Source: Marinilabilia salmonicolor
GTDB lineage: Bacteria; Bacteroidota; Bacteroidia; Bacteroidales; Marinilabiliaceae
NCBI RefSeq assembly: GCF_003003035.1
Contig: NZ_PVTS01000006.1
Location: 1-64,000 of the forward strand
Reading direction: 5' to 3'
Length of the DNA stretch: 64,000 nt
Every line of letters starts with the position of its first letter. Positions within the stretch are counted from its first letter, which is position 1. Positions 33,765 to 43,942 of this stretch are shown here, one piece after another. The notes below the pieces were generated by a model. It was not told the DNA's origin and searched no databases. It saw nothing but the letters and a program-made list of their open reading frames with translations. The position numbers were made by a program, and so were the translations under genes.

Positions 33765-33956
33765 ATGGAGAACAAAGAAACAAAAAAAATACCGCGACTC
33801 TTGAAAATAAGTCTCGGATTAGTTGTGGGAGCTGCGTTGGGATATGGATATTATTATTTTATCGGATGCAACGGAGGTACTTGCCCCATTACAAGTAATC
33901 CGTGGAATAGCACCATTGCCGGCATGGTACTGGGAGCTATCTGGACCATCAAATAA
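33765..33956 (+). CDS. Small membrane protein, DUF6132-like
   Basis: This 63-residue protein has two short hydrophobic helices (about 14-33 and 47-62) and a central FIGCNGGTCPITSNPWNS. The CxxGTCPITSNP pattern with paired cysteines is characteristic of a small Bacteroidota family of unknown function that I recognise as DUF6132-like. It could bind a metal or form a disulfide in or near the membrane. It ends at a bidirectional terminator shared with tdh. Confidence 0.7.
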   Translation: MENKETKKIPRLLKISLGLVVGAALGYGYYYFIGCNGGTCPITSNPWNSTIAGMVLGAIWTIK

Positions 33957-33973
33957 TCTTTACAGATACAAAA

Positions 33974-34007
33974 CAAAAAAGACGCATACTTGTGCGTCTT
34001 TTTTGTT
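33974..34007. terminator. Bidirectional terminator between the small membrane protein and tdh
   Basis: AAAAAAGACGCA (33975-33986) and TGCGTCTTTTTT (33993-34004) form a 12-bp stem around a 6-base loop with A and T runs outside, so it works for both convergent genes. Confidence 0.85.
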
Positions 34008-34020
34008 TGATGCTATATTC

Positions 34021-35058
34021 TTAGTCCCAATTCAGGATCACTTTTCCGCAGTTACCGGCCTCCATAATATCAAACCCTTTTTGGTAGTCATCAACAGAAA
34101 ACCGGTGCGTAATCATAGGAGATAAATCCAGTCCGGACATCAGCATCTGTTCCATGTGATACCATGTTTCAAACATCTCGCGCCCGTAAATACCTTTCAG
34201 CATGAGTCCTTTAAATATAATGGTATTCCAATCCACCACAGTTGAAGGAGGTAAAATACCAAGTAAGGAAATCTTTCCGGAATTATACATATGGGCAAGC
34301 ATCTGATTAAATGCAGCTTCCGATCCTGAGCACTCCAAGCCTATATCAAAACCAATCATTCCCAAATCGCTAATCACGTCCGAAAGATTTTCCTCTTTGG
34401 GGTTGACTACTTTTGTTGCACCCATCTTTCGGGCAAGATCCGCTCTGAACTCATTCATTTCAGTGGCAACCACATAACGTGCACCGGCAAATTTTGCAAT
34501 AGCCACACACATACTTCCGATAAGTCCGGCTCCTGTAACCAGGACATCCTCCCCAATCAATGGGAACGACAGCGCGGTATGGGTAGCATTCCCGAAAGGA
34601 TCCATTATGGCAACAATTTCGTCAGGGATTTGCGGATTAATCTTCATCACATTGTTGGAAGGAACTTTAACATATTCGGCAAATGCTCCGTCTATGTTAA
34701 CCCCAATGCCAACAGTCCTTTCACAAATATGCTGACGGCCGCGGCGACAGTTTCGACAATGTCCGCAGGCAATATGTCCTTCACCGGTAACCCGGTCACC
34801 CTCTTTAACATTGGTCACTTCCGATCCTACGGCAGCAACATAACCAACATATTCATGACCAATGATCATCGGAGTTTTTATCGTTTTCTGAGCCCATTCA
34901 TCCCACTTATAAATGTGCAGATCGGTTCCACAGATAGCAGTTTTGGTTACATTGATAATCACATCGTTATGACCGGGCACCGGCACCGGAACCTCTTTCA
35001 TCCAGATACCTTTTTCAGGCTTGGCTTTTACAAGTGCACGCATAGTCTTCATTCCCAT
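34021..35058 (-). CDS. tdh: L-threonine 3-dehydrogenase
   Basis: This 345-residue medium-chain zinc dehydrogenase oxidises L-threonine to 2-amino-3-ketobutyrate with NAD. Catalytic zinc ligands are visible at Cys43, His68 and Glu69 ([15 protein letters not shown]); the structural zinc site is Cys98, Cys101, Cys104 and Cys112 ([15 protein letters not shown]). The nucleotide-binding [15 protein letters not shown] follows at about 177-191. Text such as [20 protein letters not shown] is typical of Tdh rather than sorbitol dehydrogenase. The partner gene kbl is not next to it. Confidence 0.92.
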   Translation of the reverse strand: MGMKTMRALVKAKPEKGIWMKEVPVPVPGHNDVIINVTKTAICGTDLHIYKWDEWAQKTIKTPMIIGHEYVGYVAAVGSEVTNVKEGDRVTGEGHIACGHCRNCRRGRQHICERTVGIGVNIDGAFAEYVKVPSNNVMKINPQIPDEIVAIMDPFGNATHTALSFPLIGEDVLVTGAGLIGSMCVAIAKFAGARYVVATEMNEFRADLARKMGATKVVNPKEENLSDVISDLGMIGFDIGLECSGSEAAFNQMLAHMYNSGKISLLGILPPSTVVDWNTIIFKGLMLKGIYGREMFETWYHMEQMLMSGLDLSPMITHRFSVDDYQKGFDIMEAGNCGKVILNWD

Positions 35059-35088
35059 GAAATTGAATTTAAAAAAATGAAAAACATC

Positions 35089-35111
35089 AATTAATGTTTG
35101 TAAGAAAACCC
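35089..35111. repeat. Solo terminal repeat of the second element
   Basis: AATTAATGTTTGTAAGAAAA plus CCC matches the inverted ends of the element at 20373-20533 with three differences. No partner end is found in the gap to 35247. It lies 30 bases upstream of the tdh start. Confidence 0.5.
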
Positions 35112-35247
35112 ATGAGTATTCTCACTTAAATTAAACAGATGATAAAGCAGAGATTGCTCTAATCAGAACTGCAACCTTAATGAATACAAATTTAAACAAC
35201 GAAGCAGCATCAAAAAACCACAAATATCAGCTTTCCGGGACTTTTTA

Positions 35248-37326
35248 TTAATTTGTTCCGGCTTCATCTCCCACCTCCTGGTTGATACGATTCAGATAAT
35301 TGTAAAACTCAATCTGTGAACGGAAGGGTTTTTCTCCATCAGCAGGTTTGTTTAATCTGTTGGACAAGTCATTATCAAGAATACGGGCAGCACTGGTATC
35401 TTTCCACTGAACGAGAAACATATTTAATAATTCATTTTTAAGGTTTTCATCATAAACGGGGCATGCAACTTCAACCCGTCGATCCAGGTTGCGTGACATC
35501 AAATCAGCAGAAGCGATATAAATACGTTGACGCTCCCCCGTTCCGAAAATATAAAAACGACTATGCTCAAGAAGCCTGTCTATCAAGCCAATACAAGGTA
35601 TCGGAGTTCCATTATTGTCATAATCTGGAATCAGGGAAAACATTCCCCGCACATTCAAACGAACATCAACTCCTGCCCTATGGGCCTCATACAATTTTTT
35701 GATGATTTTGTAATCCGCAAGATTATTCATCTTTAACCAAATCCGTCCCTCTCCGCCCTGCTTGACAACTTTTATCTCTTTATTAATTAATTCATTGATT
35801 CTTTTCCTCAGGTAAAAAGGGGAAACCCACAAATGACTGTAACGCGCTATTCGGTAGTTCTTATCAAAAAATTCAAAAACTGATCCAACCTCCCTGGCAA
35901 TGCCTTCGTGGGCTGTCATCAGCAAATGGTCACTAAAGACCCGGGCGGAATCCTCATTAAAATTGCCGGTTCCAACACAAGCATAACGCTTCAATTTCCC
36001 TTTTTCCTTTCGGGTAAGATAACAAAGCTTTGAATGCACCTTAAGTCCTTTGACTCCGTATATGACCTTAATACCGGCATCGGCCAGTTTATTGGCCCAT
36101 TTAATGTTGTGTGCCTCATCAAAGCGAGCCTGCAACTCCATTACCACAGTAACTCTTTTACCATTATGAGCGGCATTAATCAGCGCATCCATCACATTAG
36201 AATGCTTTGCCACCCGATAAATGGTAATTTTCATATCCTGAACCAGTGGATCAATACTTGCTTCCCGAAGAAAATCAATAAAGTGCAGAAATGAATGGTA
36301 CGGAAAATGCAACAGAATATCACGTTGGTGCAATACAGGAAATACCGATTGACCGTTGGGATAATATTCATGCCTGATAGGTGGAAGTGGCTCATAAACC
36401 ATATCGGCACCTCCAATTTTAGGGAAGTCCATAAAATCTTTAAAATTATGGTAACGTCCACCCTGAATGATGGTATCATCCTTGGAGAAATGTAACTTTC
36501 GGAGCAGTATCTCAAGTAAATCTTCCGGCATTTCCCGATCATAAACAAAACGAACCGGGGGAGCATCCTTCCTGCGTTCCAGACTTTGAGCAATAGCACT
36601 CACATAACTTTCGGAAATGTCATCATCGATATCCAATTCCGCATCGCGAGTCAACTTAAATGTATAAGCACCGATTTCATCAAAATCAAACATATAAAAG
36701 ATATCCTTCAGCTCAAACCGAATAACATCATCAAGCAAAAGCATGCTGGTGGTTCTCTCATTAGAGGGTACAATAAAAAAGCGCCCCAATGCATCCACAG
36801 GAAGTTCAAGCAAAGCATAGATTGATTTTCCTGTCTTATGTTTACGAAGAATCACACCAAGATATATGGCATCATCCTCCAGATCAGGCAAAGGTCTGCG
36901 TTTTGAAATAATTATCGGCATCAGTTTAGGCCTGACTTTATGTTCAAAGACCCGGCGTACATATTCACCCTGCTTTTGATTCAGGGATTTCTCATCGAGC
37001 ATATAAACGTTGTGGTCCTCCAGTTCATGGATAATCTGCTCGTAAATTTTCCCAAATTCAAGCCCCTGCTGACGAACAACCCGGTTAACCTCCCTCAGTG
37101 TCTCCAAAGGGGAAGTGCCATCTATTTCGGAATCTTTCCGCAGCTGGACAAGTCTTTTTAACAGTGCCACGCGAACCCTGAAATATTCATCCAGATTATT
37201 GGAGTAAATACCCAGAAATTTAATACGCTCAATAAGAGGAACTTCCTTCTTAGAAGCTTCCTGAAGCACCCTGCCGTTGAAAAAGAGCCAGCTCAACTCT
37301 TTGGACCTGTATTTGGAATATATCAT
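35248..37326 (-). CDS. ppk1: Polyphosphate kinase 1
   Basis: This 692-residue protein is PPK1, which makes polyphosphate from ATP. It starts with the typical ELSWLFFNGRVLQEAS (compare ELSWLxFNxRVLxEA), has RDAELDIDDDISESYVSAIA, SFLHFIDFLREASIDPLVQD and KMTIYRVAKHSNVMDALI-like KITIYRVAKHSNVMDALINA, the first active-site histidine region GVKGLKVHSKLCYL, and the second histidine region near LDRLLEHSRFYIFGTG. Length is typical. It stands alone. The upstream neighbour is divergent. Confidence 0.94.
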   Translation of the reverse strand: MIYSKYRSKELSWLFFNGRVLQEASKKEVPLIERIKFLGIYSNNLDEYFRVRVALLKRLVQLRKDSEIDGTSPLETLREVNRVVRQQGLEFGKIYEQIIHELEDHNVYMLDEKSLNQKQGEYVRRVFEHKVRPKLMPIIISKRRPLPDLEDDAIYLGVILRKHKTGKSIYALLELPVDALGRFFIVPSNERTTSMLLLDDVIRFELKDIFYMFDFDEIGAYTFKLTRDAELDIDDDISESYVSAIAQSLERRKDAPPVRFVYDREMPEDLLEILLRKLHFSKDDTIIQGGRYHNFKDFMDFPKIGGADMVYEPLPPIRHEYYPNGQSVFPVLHQRDILLHFPYHSFLHFIDFLREASIDPLVQDMKITIYRVAKHSNVMDALINAAHNGKRVTVVMELQARFDEAHNIKWANKLADAGIKVIYGVKGLKVHSKLCYLTRKEKGKLKRYACVGTGNFNEDSARVFSDHLLMTAHEGIAREVGSVFEFFDKNYRIARYSHLWVSPFYLRKRINELINKEIKVVKQGGEGRIWLKMNNLADYKIIKKLYEAHRAGVDVRLNVRGMFSLIPDYDNNGTPIPCIGLIDRLLEHSRFYIFGTGERQRIYIASADLMSRNLDRRVEVACPVYDENLKNELLNMFLVQWKDTSAARILDNDLSNRLNKPADGEKPFRSQIEFYNYLNRINQEVGDEAGTN

Positions 37327-37603
37327 GGATTCTACATTTAGCAGACAATAAGAAAAACTAAAATATAGATATTTTGTTGAAGTGTTCCAAGAAAATAATA
37401 CCGAATATTGTTTCTATTTCGGATTTCGGATTTTTTCCTCCTTATATATTAAACCTTTTAATGGTTCTATGGTTTCTATCACGGAGCAGCTTTATCAGAT
37501 CTGTTTTACCTATCACCTGACCAAACACAAAAAGCAGAAAAACCCCATATTAAGGGAGATCTGATGATTATTAACCGAAAAATATTTAAATATATTCAGC
37601 ATC

Positions 37604-38284
37604 ATGAATGAAGTATCTGAAGCAAACAAAATTTCCACCAAATTGCATGAAATCCTGGAAATGCGTCATCTGAACGATTCCACATTTGTAGTAAAACTTG
37701 AGAAAAACAATTTGAAATTTAAAGCCGGACAACACATAAATGTAGGACCGGCCAACAGTATTCACACCAGGGAATATTCCATTTACAGCGGTGAAAATGA
37801 TGATTTTCTGGAAATCCTGGTAAAAGAGGTAACCGATGGCTTCATCTCTCCGGTATTAAAGAAGCAGCAACCGGGCAATATGTTGGTTGTTGAGGAGCCT
37901 GTCGGATATTTTTCACTACCCGTGAAAAAAGTTCCCGGTGAAAAATTGCTCTTCATTGCCAGTGGAACGGGAATCTCGCCATTCCACAGCTTTATAAAAT
38001 CCCATCCTGACTTAAATTATACCCTGTTACATGGCATTAGGGATAATTCAGAAAAATACGAAGCTGATTTTTATGAACCATCCCGGTATATTTCCTGCAC
38101 ATCAAGACAAAAAAGTGACAACTCCTATTTTGGCCGGGTTACCACCTGGCTGGAGGAACACCCTGTTGATGCCGAAACCCGTTGCTATTTATGCGGAAAC
38201 AGCAGTATGATTCATGATGTATATGATATTCTGGAGGCCCAGGGAGTTTCCTCCGAAAAAATTCATGCAGAAGTTTACTTTTAA
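37604..38284 (+). CDS. FNR-like flavin oxidoreductase
   Basis: This 226-residue protein has the ferredoxin-NADP reductase fold. The FAD motif is REYSIYSG (about 59-66, RxYS), and the NAD(P) motif is FIASGTGISPFHSF (about 119-132), with a C-terminal YLCGNSSMIHDVYDIL (nucleotide-binding CGxxxMxxxV). It ends VYF, a short aromatic end. Such enzymes reduce ferredoxin, flavodoxin or other carriers with NADPH. The physiological partner is not evident; neighbours are unrelated and it is a single-gene unit. Confidence 0.82.
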   Translation: MNEVSEANKISTKLHEILEMRHLNDSTFVVKLEKNNLKFKAGQHINVGPANSIHTREYSIYSGENDDFLEILVKEVTDGFISPVLKKQQPGNMLVVEEPVGYFSLPVKKVPGEKLLFIASGTGISPFHSFIKSHPDLNYTLLHGIRDNSEKYEADFYEPSRYISCTSRQKSDNSYFGRVTTWLEEHPVDAETRCYLCGNSSMIHDVYDILEAQGVSSEKIHAEVYF

Positions 38285-38384
38285 CCTGAATGATTTATTA
38301 GACACGTAAGTCATAAACAAGCTGAATGCCTGATTGCAGCTTGCCACGGCAATACCTTAAAGGTTTGAGCCATCTCTCACGCCA

Positions 38385-38423
38385 TCTCTCATTATTAGTC
38401 GCGATGCGACTAATAATGAGAGA
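38385..38423. repeat. Long palindrome with CTCTCATTATTAGTCGC arms
   Basis: TCTCTCATTATTAGTCGC (38385-38402) and GCGACTAATAATGAGAGA (38406-38423) form a perfect 18-bp stem with a 3-base loop. It lies between the convergent FNR-like gene and purL. A related palindrome with the same CTCTCATTATTG core is at 47225-47267. It lacks a T run. Confidence 0.75.
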
Positions 38424-38564
38424 ACGGAGAGTTGTTAGAAGCTTTCCGGGGCGTTGCCCAAGGCTATCACTCTCAATCCATTAACCTATTGAAAAGAAAC
38501 TTCTGAGTAAAAGCCCACGTTAATTTACAGGATATAGAAGTAGCTCCCTTGCCTCTTTTCAAAA

Positions 38565-41500
38565 CTATTTCTTCCCTTCAATCCATTTCCGTGCATTCAC
38601 AAAGGCCTCCATCCACGGAGTTACTTCGTCGCCGGCACGATCTTCAGGATAATATCCCCATTGCCAGGGAAAGACAGCTCTTTCCAGGTGCGGCATCATC
38701 GCCAGATGACGTCCATCAGCTGAACAAATAGCAGCAGCATTGTAATCACTTCCATTGGGATTGGCCGGATAAGCTTCATAAGCATACTTTCCGGGGATAT
38801 GGTAAGCACTTTCCTCCAACGGCAGATCAAATTTTCCTTCTCCATGAGCGACCCACACCCCAATCCGTGATCCGGCAAGAGATTTAAGCATTACAGAATT
38901 ATTTTCCTGTATGTTCATATTCAGGAAAATGGATTCAAACTTATGTGAATCGTTGTGAAGCATTTTGGCTTTCCGGTCATGCTCAGGATTTACCAGATCA
39001 AGATTAACCATTAGCTGACAACCATTGCATATCCCAAGACTCAATGTATCTGGTCTTGCATAGAAATTATCCAGTGCTTTTTTGGCCTTTTCATTATATA
39101 GGAATGCACCGGCCCATCCTTTGGCCGAACCAAGAACATCGGAGTTGGAGAATCCACCAACGAAAACGATATAATCAATATCTTCCAGTGTCTCACGGCC
39201 ACTGATTAAGTCAGTCATATGAACATCCTTTACAGCAAAACCTGCTTTGTAAAGTGAATATGCCATTTCCCGATCACCGTTAACTCCCTTCTCCCGGATG
39301 ATGGCAGCTTTAGCCTTTCTTTCAAGATTCTCCAGGTCAAGAGAAGACTCCGTTCCTTTGAAATGCGTAGGAAACTGGTAGGAAAGCGATTGATTCTTAT
39401 AGTTCTCAAACCGCTCTTTCGCCTTTTGATCTCCACTTTGGTCTCTGTCCAGTAAATAAGAGGTTCTGAACCAGACATCCCGTAATTCATCAATATCAAA
39501 ATCGAAAACCTTATCGGCCGTGGCTACTTTCAGACGACGCTCCTGTATGGGATTTCCGATAACACTAAACTGAACTCCTGCCTTTTCCAGAATAGAGGAA
39601 ACTTTCTCCAATTCAGCAACCTGAATAACGACTGCGGGGTTCTCACTAAACATCAACTTCACAGGATCCTTCTCTTCCATTTCGGACAAATCGGCACTTA
39701 TTCCAAAGTCTTTATTGGCAAAACACATTTCAAGGAGTGTAGTTACCAATCCCCCGGCAGAAACATCATGTCCGGCAACCACAAAGCCTTCCCGAATTAA
39801 TTTCTGAATCGTTTCAAATCCATTTTTAAAATAGGTTGCATCGGTAACTGTGGGAGCTTCATTACCCAGCTTGTTAATAATCTGGGCAAAGCTGCTTCCG
39901 CCAAGTTTTAACGCATCAAACGAAAGATCGATGTGCAACAAATGCGTATCAACATCTTTCTTCAACAAGGGAGTAACAATCCTGCGGACATCCTCCACTT
40001 CAGCTGCAGCACTTATAATTACTGTACCGGGCGACATTACAGCATCGCCGTCTGGATACTTCTGGGTCATGGAGAGGGAGTCCTTACCTGTGGGAATGTT
40101 GATGCCCAGATCACAAACAAAATCGCTTACTGCTTCGGCAGCATCATAAAGTCTGGCATCTTCTCCTTTATTCCTGCATGGCCACATCCAGTTAGCACTC
40201 AGGCTGATTCCTTCAATACCATGAGTAAGAGGTGCCCACACAATATTGGTTAAAGATTCGGCTACAGAAACAACAGAACCTGCGGCAGCATCAATGAGTC
40301 CGATTCCCGGAGCATGCCCCACAGAGGTTGCCATCCCTTTAGTACCAGAATAATCGATGGCGGTAGCTCCCAAATCACTCAATGGCAATTGAATTTCTCC
40401 AATGGTTTGCTGACGGGCCACTTTTCCTGTCACAGAGCGGTCAACCTTATTGGTTAACCAATCCTTACAAGCAACCGACTCCAGTTGAAGTACAGATTCA
40501 AGATAAGAATCAATCTCATCGGCAGAATAATGCAATTCTTGGTATTTGCGATCCACACTGACGTCATTCATAACCGTTTTGGGAGGATTCCCAAACATAT
40601 CGGCAAGCTGAAGATCAATGGGAGCATTGCCTTTATTATCTTCGAACTTAAACTGCATATCTCCGGTGGTTTCTCCGACTACATAAAACGGAGAACGTTC
40701 ACGCTCGGCCACCCTCTTCAATATCTCCACATGGTTCTCATGAAGTACCAGTCCCATTCTCTCCTGAGATTCATTCCCCACTATTTCACGCGCCGAGAGC
40801 GTTGGGTCACCTACAGGCAGTTTATCCAGATGAATGGTACCACCTGTTTCCTCTACCAGCTCTGACAAACAATTCAGGTGACCACCCGCTCCATGATCAT
40901 GAATCGAGATAATAGGATTTTCATCTCCCTCTACCATAGCACGGATAGCATTCATGGTCCGTTTCTGCATCTCCGGATTAGAGCGTTGCACCGCATTTAA
41001 TTCAATGGCATTGGCAAATTCACCGGTAGCAACCGAGGAAACTGCTCCCCCACCCATACCAATCCGGTAATTATCTCCACCCAAAACAACCACACGATCT
41101 CCTTTAGCGGGTGTATTCTTCAGACTGTCGGACTTTTTGGCAAAACCAATTCCGCCCGCCAGCATTATCACTTTATCAAAAGCAAATTTCTGCTGATTTT
41201 CGAAGTGCTCAAACGTGAGAACAGATCCGCAAATCAGGGGTTGACCAAATTTATTACCAAAATCACTGGCACCGTTGGAAGCTTTAATCAGTATCTGTTC
41301 AGGTGTTTGGTACAACCAGGGACGGGCCTTAAAATTCTCTTCCCACTTACGCCCCTTCTCCAATCTGGAATAGCTGGTCATATAAACCGCCGTTCCGGCA
41401 AGAGGCAAACTTCCTTTACCTCCCCCCAGGCGGTCACGAATCTCACCTCCGGAGCCGGTAGCAGCACCATTGAATGGCTCCACTGTTGTAGGGAAGTTAT

Positions 41501-42245
41501 GTGTTTCCGCCTTCAATGAGAGAACCGATTCGATCTCTTTCTCCACAAAATAGTCTGCGGTATCCTGGCGACCGGGAGCAAACTGCTTCATAACAGGCCC
41601 CTGAATAAAAGCCACATTGTCTTTATAGGCAGAAACCAGGTAATTTGGATTTTCTTTTGATGTGCGTTTTATCAACTGAAAAAGAGAACTCTCTTTCTCC
41701 TCTCCATCAATAACAAAAGTGCCGTTAAAAATTTTATGACGACAATGCTCTGAATTCACCTGCGAAAACCCAAAAACCTCACTATCGGTAAGCTTTCTCC
41801 CCAATCTCTCACTCAAACCATTCAGATATCCGATTTCTTCCTCATTTAAGGCCAAACCCTCTTTTAGATTATAAGCTTCGATATCGTCGATAAAAACAAT
41901 CGGTTCAGGCTCTTTATTAATGTGAAAAATCTCCTGATTCAGACCTTTGTAACGAACCTGAAGCATTGGATCGAATTCGGCCTGCTCGTTGTCCGTTTCA
42001 AAGAACTCCTCAATACGCTCAATCCCTTCAATTCCCATATTCTGGGTAATTTCCACCGCATTGGTACTCCAGGGAGTAATCATTTCCCGTCTGGGGCCGA
42101 TAAAAAAGCCATCCAGGTTATTGTCAGATATCAGACGCGCTCCGTCAAAAAGCCATGTAAGTTTTTCCAAATCGGCTTGAGAAAGGGTTTTATTACAACC
42201 TACTGCCAATACCAGTCGATTGTCCCCCTGAAAGAAAAGGATCAT
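38565..42245 (-). CDS. purL: Phosphoribosylformylglycinamidine synthase
   Basis: This 1,226-residue single-chain FGAM synthase converts FGAR to FGAM in purine synthesis using glutamine and ATP. Motifs include SEHCRHKIFNG, KAETHNFPTTVEPFNGAATG then GGEIRD, and a C-terminal glutamine amidotransferase in which GICNGCQLM carries the nucleophile cysteine and the HGEGKFDLP segment follows. The length matches large PurL proteins (about 1,230-1,300). It is a single gene and is separated from galM by a 400-base gap. Confidence 0.95.
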   Translation of the reverse strand: MILFFQGDNRLVLAVGCNKTLSQADLEKLTWLFDGARLISDNNLDGFFIGPRREMITPWSTNAVEITQNMGIEGIERIEEFFETDNEQAEFDPMLQVRYKGLNQEIFHINKEPEPIVFIDDIEAYNLKEGLALNEEEIGYLNGLSERLGRKLTDSEVFGFSQVNSEHCRHKIFNGTFVIDGEEKESSLFQLIKRTSKENPNYLVSAYKDNVAFIQGPVMKQFAPGRQDTADYFVEKEIESVLSLKAETHNFPTTVEPFNGAATGSGGEIRDRLGGGKGSLPLAGTAVYMTSYSRLEKGRKWEENFKARPWLYQTPEQILIKASNGASDFGNKFGQPLICGSVLTFEHFENQQKFAFDKVIMLAGGIGFAKKSDSLKNTPAKGDRVVVLGGDNYRIGMGGGAVSSVATGEFANAIELNAVQRSNPEMQKRTMNAIRAMVEGDENPIISIHDHGAGGHLNCLSELVEETGGTIHLDKLPVGDPTLSAREIVGNESQERMGLVLHENHVEILKRVAERERSPFYVVGETTGDMQFKFEDNKGNAPIDLQLADMFGNPPKTVMNDVSVDRKYQELHYSADEIDSYLESVLQLESVACKDWLTNKVDRSVTGKVARQQTIGEIQLPLSDLGATAIDYSGTKGMATSVGHAPGIGLIDAAAGSVVSVAESLTNIVWAPLTHGIEGISLSANWMWPCRNKGEDARLYDAAEAVSDFVCDLGINIPTGKDSLSMTQKYPDGDAVMSPGTVIISAAAEVEDVRRIVTPLLKKDVDTHLLHIDLSFDALKLGGSSFAQIINKLGNEAPTVTDATYFKNGFETIQKLIREGFVVAGHDVSAGGLVTTLLEMCFANKDFGISADLSEMEEKDPVKLMFSENPAVVIQVAELEKVSSILEKAGVQFSVIGNPIQERRLKVATADKVFDFDIDELRDVWFRTSYLLDRDQSGDQKAKERFENYKNQSLSYQFPTHFKGTESSLDLENLERKAKAAIIREKGVNGDREMAYSLYKAGFAVKDVHMTDLISGRETLEDIDYIVFVGGFSNSDVLGSAKGWAGAFLYNEKAKKALDNFYARPDTLSLGICNGCQLMVNLDLVNPEHDRKAKMLHNDSHKFESIFLNMNIQENNSVMLKSLAGSRIGVWVAHGEGKFDLPLEESAYHIPGKYAYEAYPANPNGSDYNAAAICSADGRHLAMMPHLERAVFPWQWGYYPEDRAGDEVTPWMEAFVNARKWIEGKK

Positions 42246-42737
42246 GAGATTTTCAGTTTTATGCAGTTTTTACTTTGAAGCTGCAAAATTAACACATTTA
42301 AGGGAATTATTATATGAAATTGTTCTCAACCTGTATTAATAATAAAATAAACACGTATTAAAAAGCTAACTTCTTTTGCATCATCAAAATTGCAAAATTT
42401 GTTTACTTTTGTTTTTACAGATGTTAGTCATTTCTTAAACATTGCCATCCGGTAAACTTATTTTCCGGAGGAAAACTTCTTCCCGTTGTCGCCTATTTTC
42501 TGAACTAAAAGGAATAATCCTATGTGGAAGAGATTGATTTATTGACATAAAAGCTGGTGTGCATTTTTTTGTTTCATCCGTATAAAATTAATTTTTCAAG
42601 GTCGGATGGAACTCGCATGCAAGGAATTTATACATTGTCTTTTGTGACATCCCTTGCCATGCTCGTTTCATCAGATAAAAAATACTGTTTTCATATTAGG
42701 CTTAAACAATTGTTTAAAGAAAATTAAAAGAGTCAAC
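42246..42737. other. Divergent gap between purL and galM
   Basis: This gap of about 490 bases serves as the upstream region of both purL (minus) and galM (plus). It contains TACTTTTG at 42404-42411 (a match to the -7 element on the plus strand) and the 42-base CATCCG/CGGATG repeat at 42572-42614. No gene is seen. Confidence 0.5.
42572..42614. repeat. 42-base repeat with CATCCG / CGGATG arms, copy 2
   Basis: It starts TTTCATCCGTATAAAATTA and ends AAGGTCGGATGGAACTC; the copy at 18963-19005 differs only in the AT-rich centre. It lies 120 bases upstream of the galM start. Confidence 0.65.
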
Positions 42738-43787
42738 ATGAATATTAAAGAACTTAATGTATCCGAAAATGCCCGGAAACACGATGTTAAATTGTTTGAG
42801 ATTACAAACGATGAGGGCACAACCATTCACGTCACCAATGCAGGGGCGGCCATTACCCGAATAGAGACAAAAGATAAAAACGGTCAACTCGCCAACATTG
42901 TACTTGGTTTTGATGACCCAATGCAATACATTGACGAAGACTATCTCGACAATTGTGTATTTCTGGGCGCCACCATCGGTCGGTTTGCCAACAGAATCGC
43001 CAGAGGGCATTTTGAACTTAACGGAAAAAAGTATAAACTTCGTATCAACAACGGCAACCATCATCTTCACGGAGGACCTACAGGATTCCATTCAAAAGTA
43101 TGGAGCACGGAGATCGAAGAGACAGATGCTGGTCAGGTATTGGTTATGCGCCTGAAAAGTCCGGATAATGATGAAGGATACCCCGGAAATCTTGATGTGG
43201 AAGTCAGGTTTTATTTAAGTAATGAAAATGAACTCATCATCGATTATGATGCATCAACAGATGCTGCAACTCCCGTAAATCTGACCAATCACAGCTATTT
43301 TAATTTATCAGGAACAGACAACAATATTCTGGATCATGAAGTGATGATTTTTTCGGATGATTACACCCCGAGAAAAGACGATGTTCCCATAGGAGATATT
43401 ATATCCACCAAGGGGACTCCCTTTGATTTCAAGGAATTCCACAAAGTAGGAGAACGGCTGGAACATCTGCCAAAAGATGCTTACGATCACAACCTGGTAA
43501 TCAATGGTAATGAAGGAGATTTAAGACGAGCAGCAATAGCCAAAGATAGCATTTCAGGCAGGCTGATGGAGGTATATACTACCATGCCCGGAATGCAGTT
43601 TTATTCCGGTTACCATTTGGATGGAAGCTATGAAAACAAAGAAAAAAAATTCGATCGTTTTTCGGCCATGTGCTTCGAAACACAGTATTTTCCGGACTCA
43701 CCCAACCATCCATCTTTCCCATCCTGCATAGTGACCCCCGAAAAACCTTATAGTCACACCACCGTTTTTAAGTTTGGTGTCGAATAA
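42738..43787 (+). CDS. galM: Aldose 1-epimerase (mutarotase)
   Basis: The start chosen is ATG at 42738, giving 350 residues that begin MNIKELNVSENARKHDVKLF; an earlier frame-open ATG at 42654 would add 28 residues with no family match. GalM converts alpha and beta anomers of hexoses. Family text is seen at FLGATIGRFANRIARGHFEL, NNGNHHLHGGPTGFHSKVW, VNLTNHSYFNLSG (catalytic histidine) and CFETQYFPDSPNHPSFPS (catalytic glutamate). It ends at its own terminator. Confidence 0.92.
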   Translation: MNIKELNVSENARKHDVKLFEITNDEGTTIHVTNAGAAITRIETKDKNGQLANIVLGFDDPMQYIDEDYLDNCVFLGATIGRFANRIARGHFELNGKKYKLRINNGNHHLHGGPTGFHSKVWSTEIEETDAGQVLVMRLKSPDNDEGYPGNLDVEVRFYLSNENELIIDYDASTDAATPVNLTNHSYFNLSGTDNNILDHEVMIFSDDYTPRKDDVPIGDIISTKGTPFDFKEFHKVGERLEHLPKDAYDHNLVINGNEGDLRRAAIAKDSISGRLMEVYTTMPGMQFYSGYHLDGSYENKEKKFDRFSAMCFETQYFPDSPNHPSFPSCIVTPEKPYSHTTVFKFGVE

Positions 43788-43830
43788 AAAAATGACCGGT
43801 TTGTTTTTAACATTCCGGTCTTTTTTTTCA
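43786..43830 (+). terminator. Intrinsic terminator of galM
   Basis: GACCGG (43794-43799) and CCGGTC (43815-43820) with flanking A and T runs form a stem-loop that follows the galM stop by a few bases and ends in eight T. Confidence 0.75.
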
Positions 43831-43912
43831 TAACAATCAGCTCTCCGTGATGGTCATATTCCTGCAATGAGGAGTTTGAAGCTATCCTTTAATCAGGTTT
43901 GAACAATTTTTT

Positions 43913-43920
43913 TATTTTTG
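43913..43920 (+). promoter_or_regulatory. Bacteroidota -7 element before the acyl-CoA synthetase
   Basis: TATTTTTG matches TAnnTTTG and lies 22 bases before the ATG at 43943. The TTTG at 43898-43901 is closer than usual for a -33 box. Confidence 0.4.
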
Positions 43921-43942
43921 TACATTAACAAAGTTTAAGACC

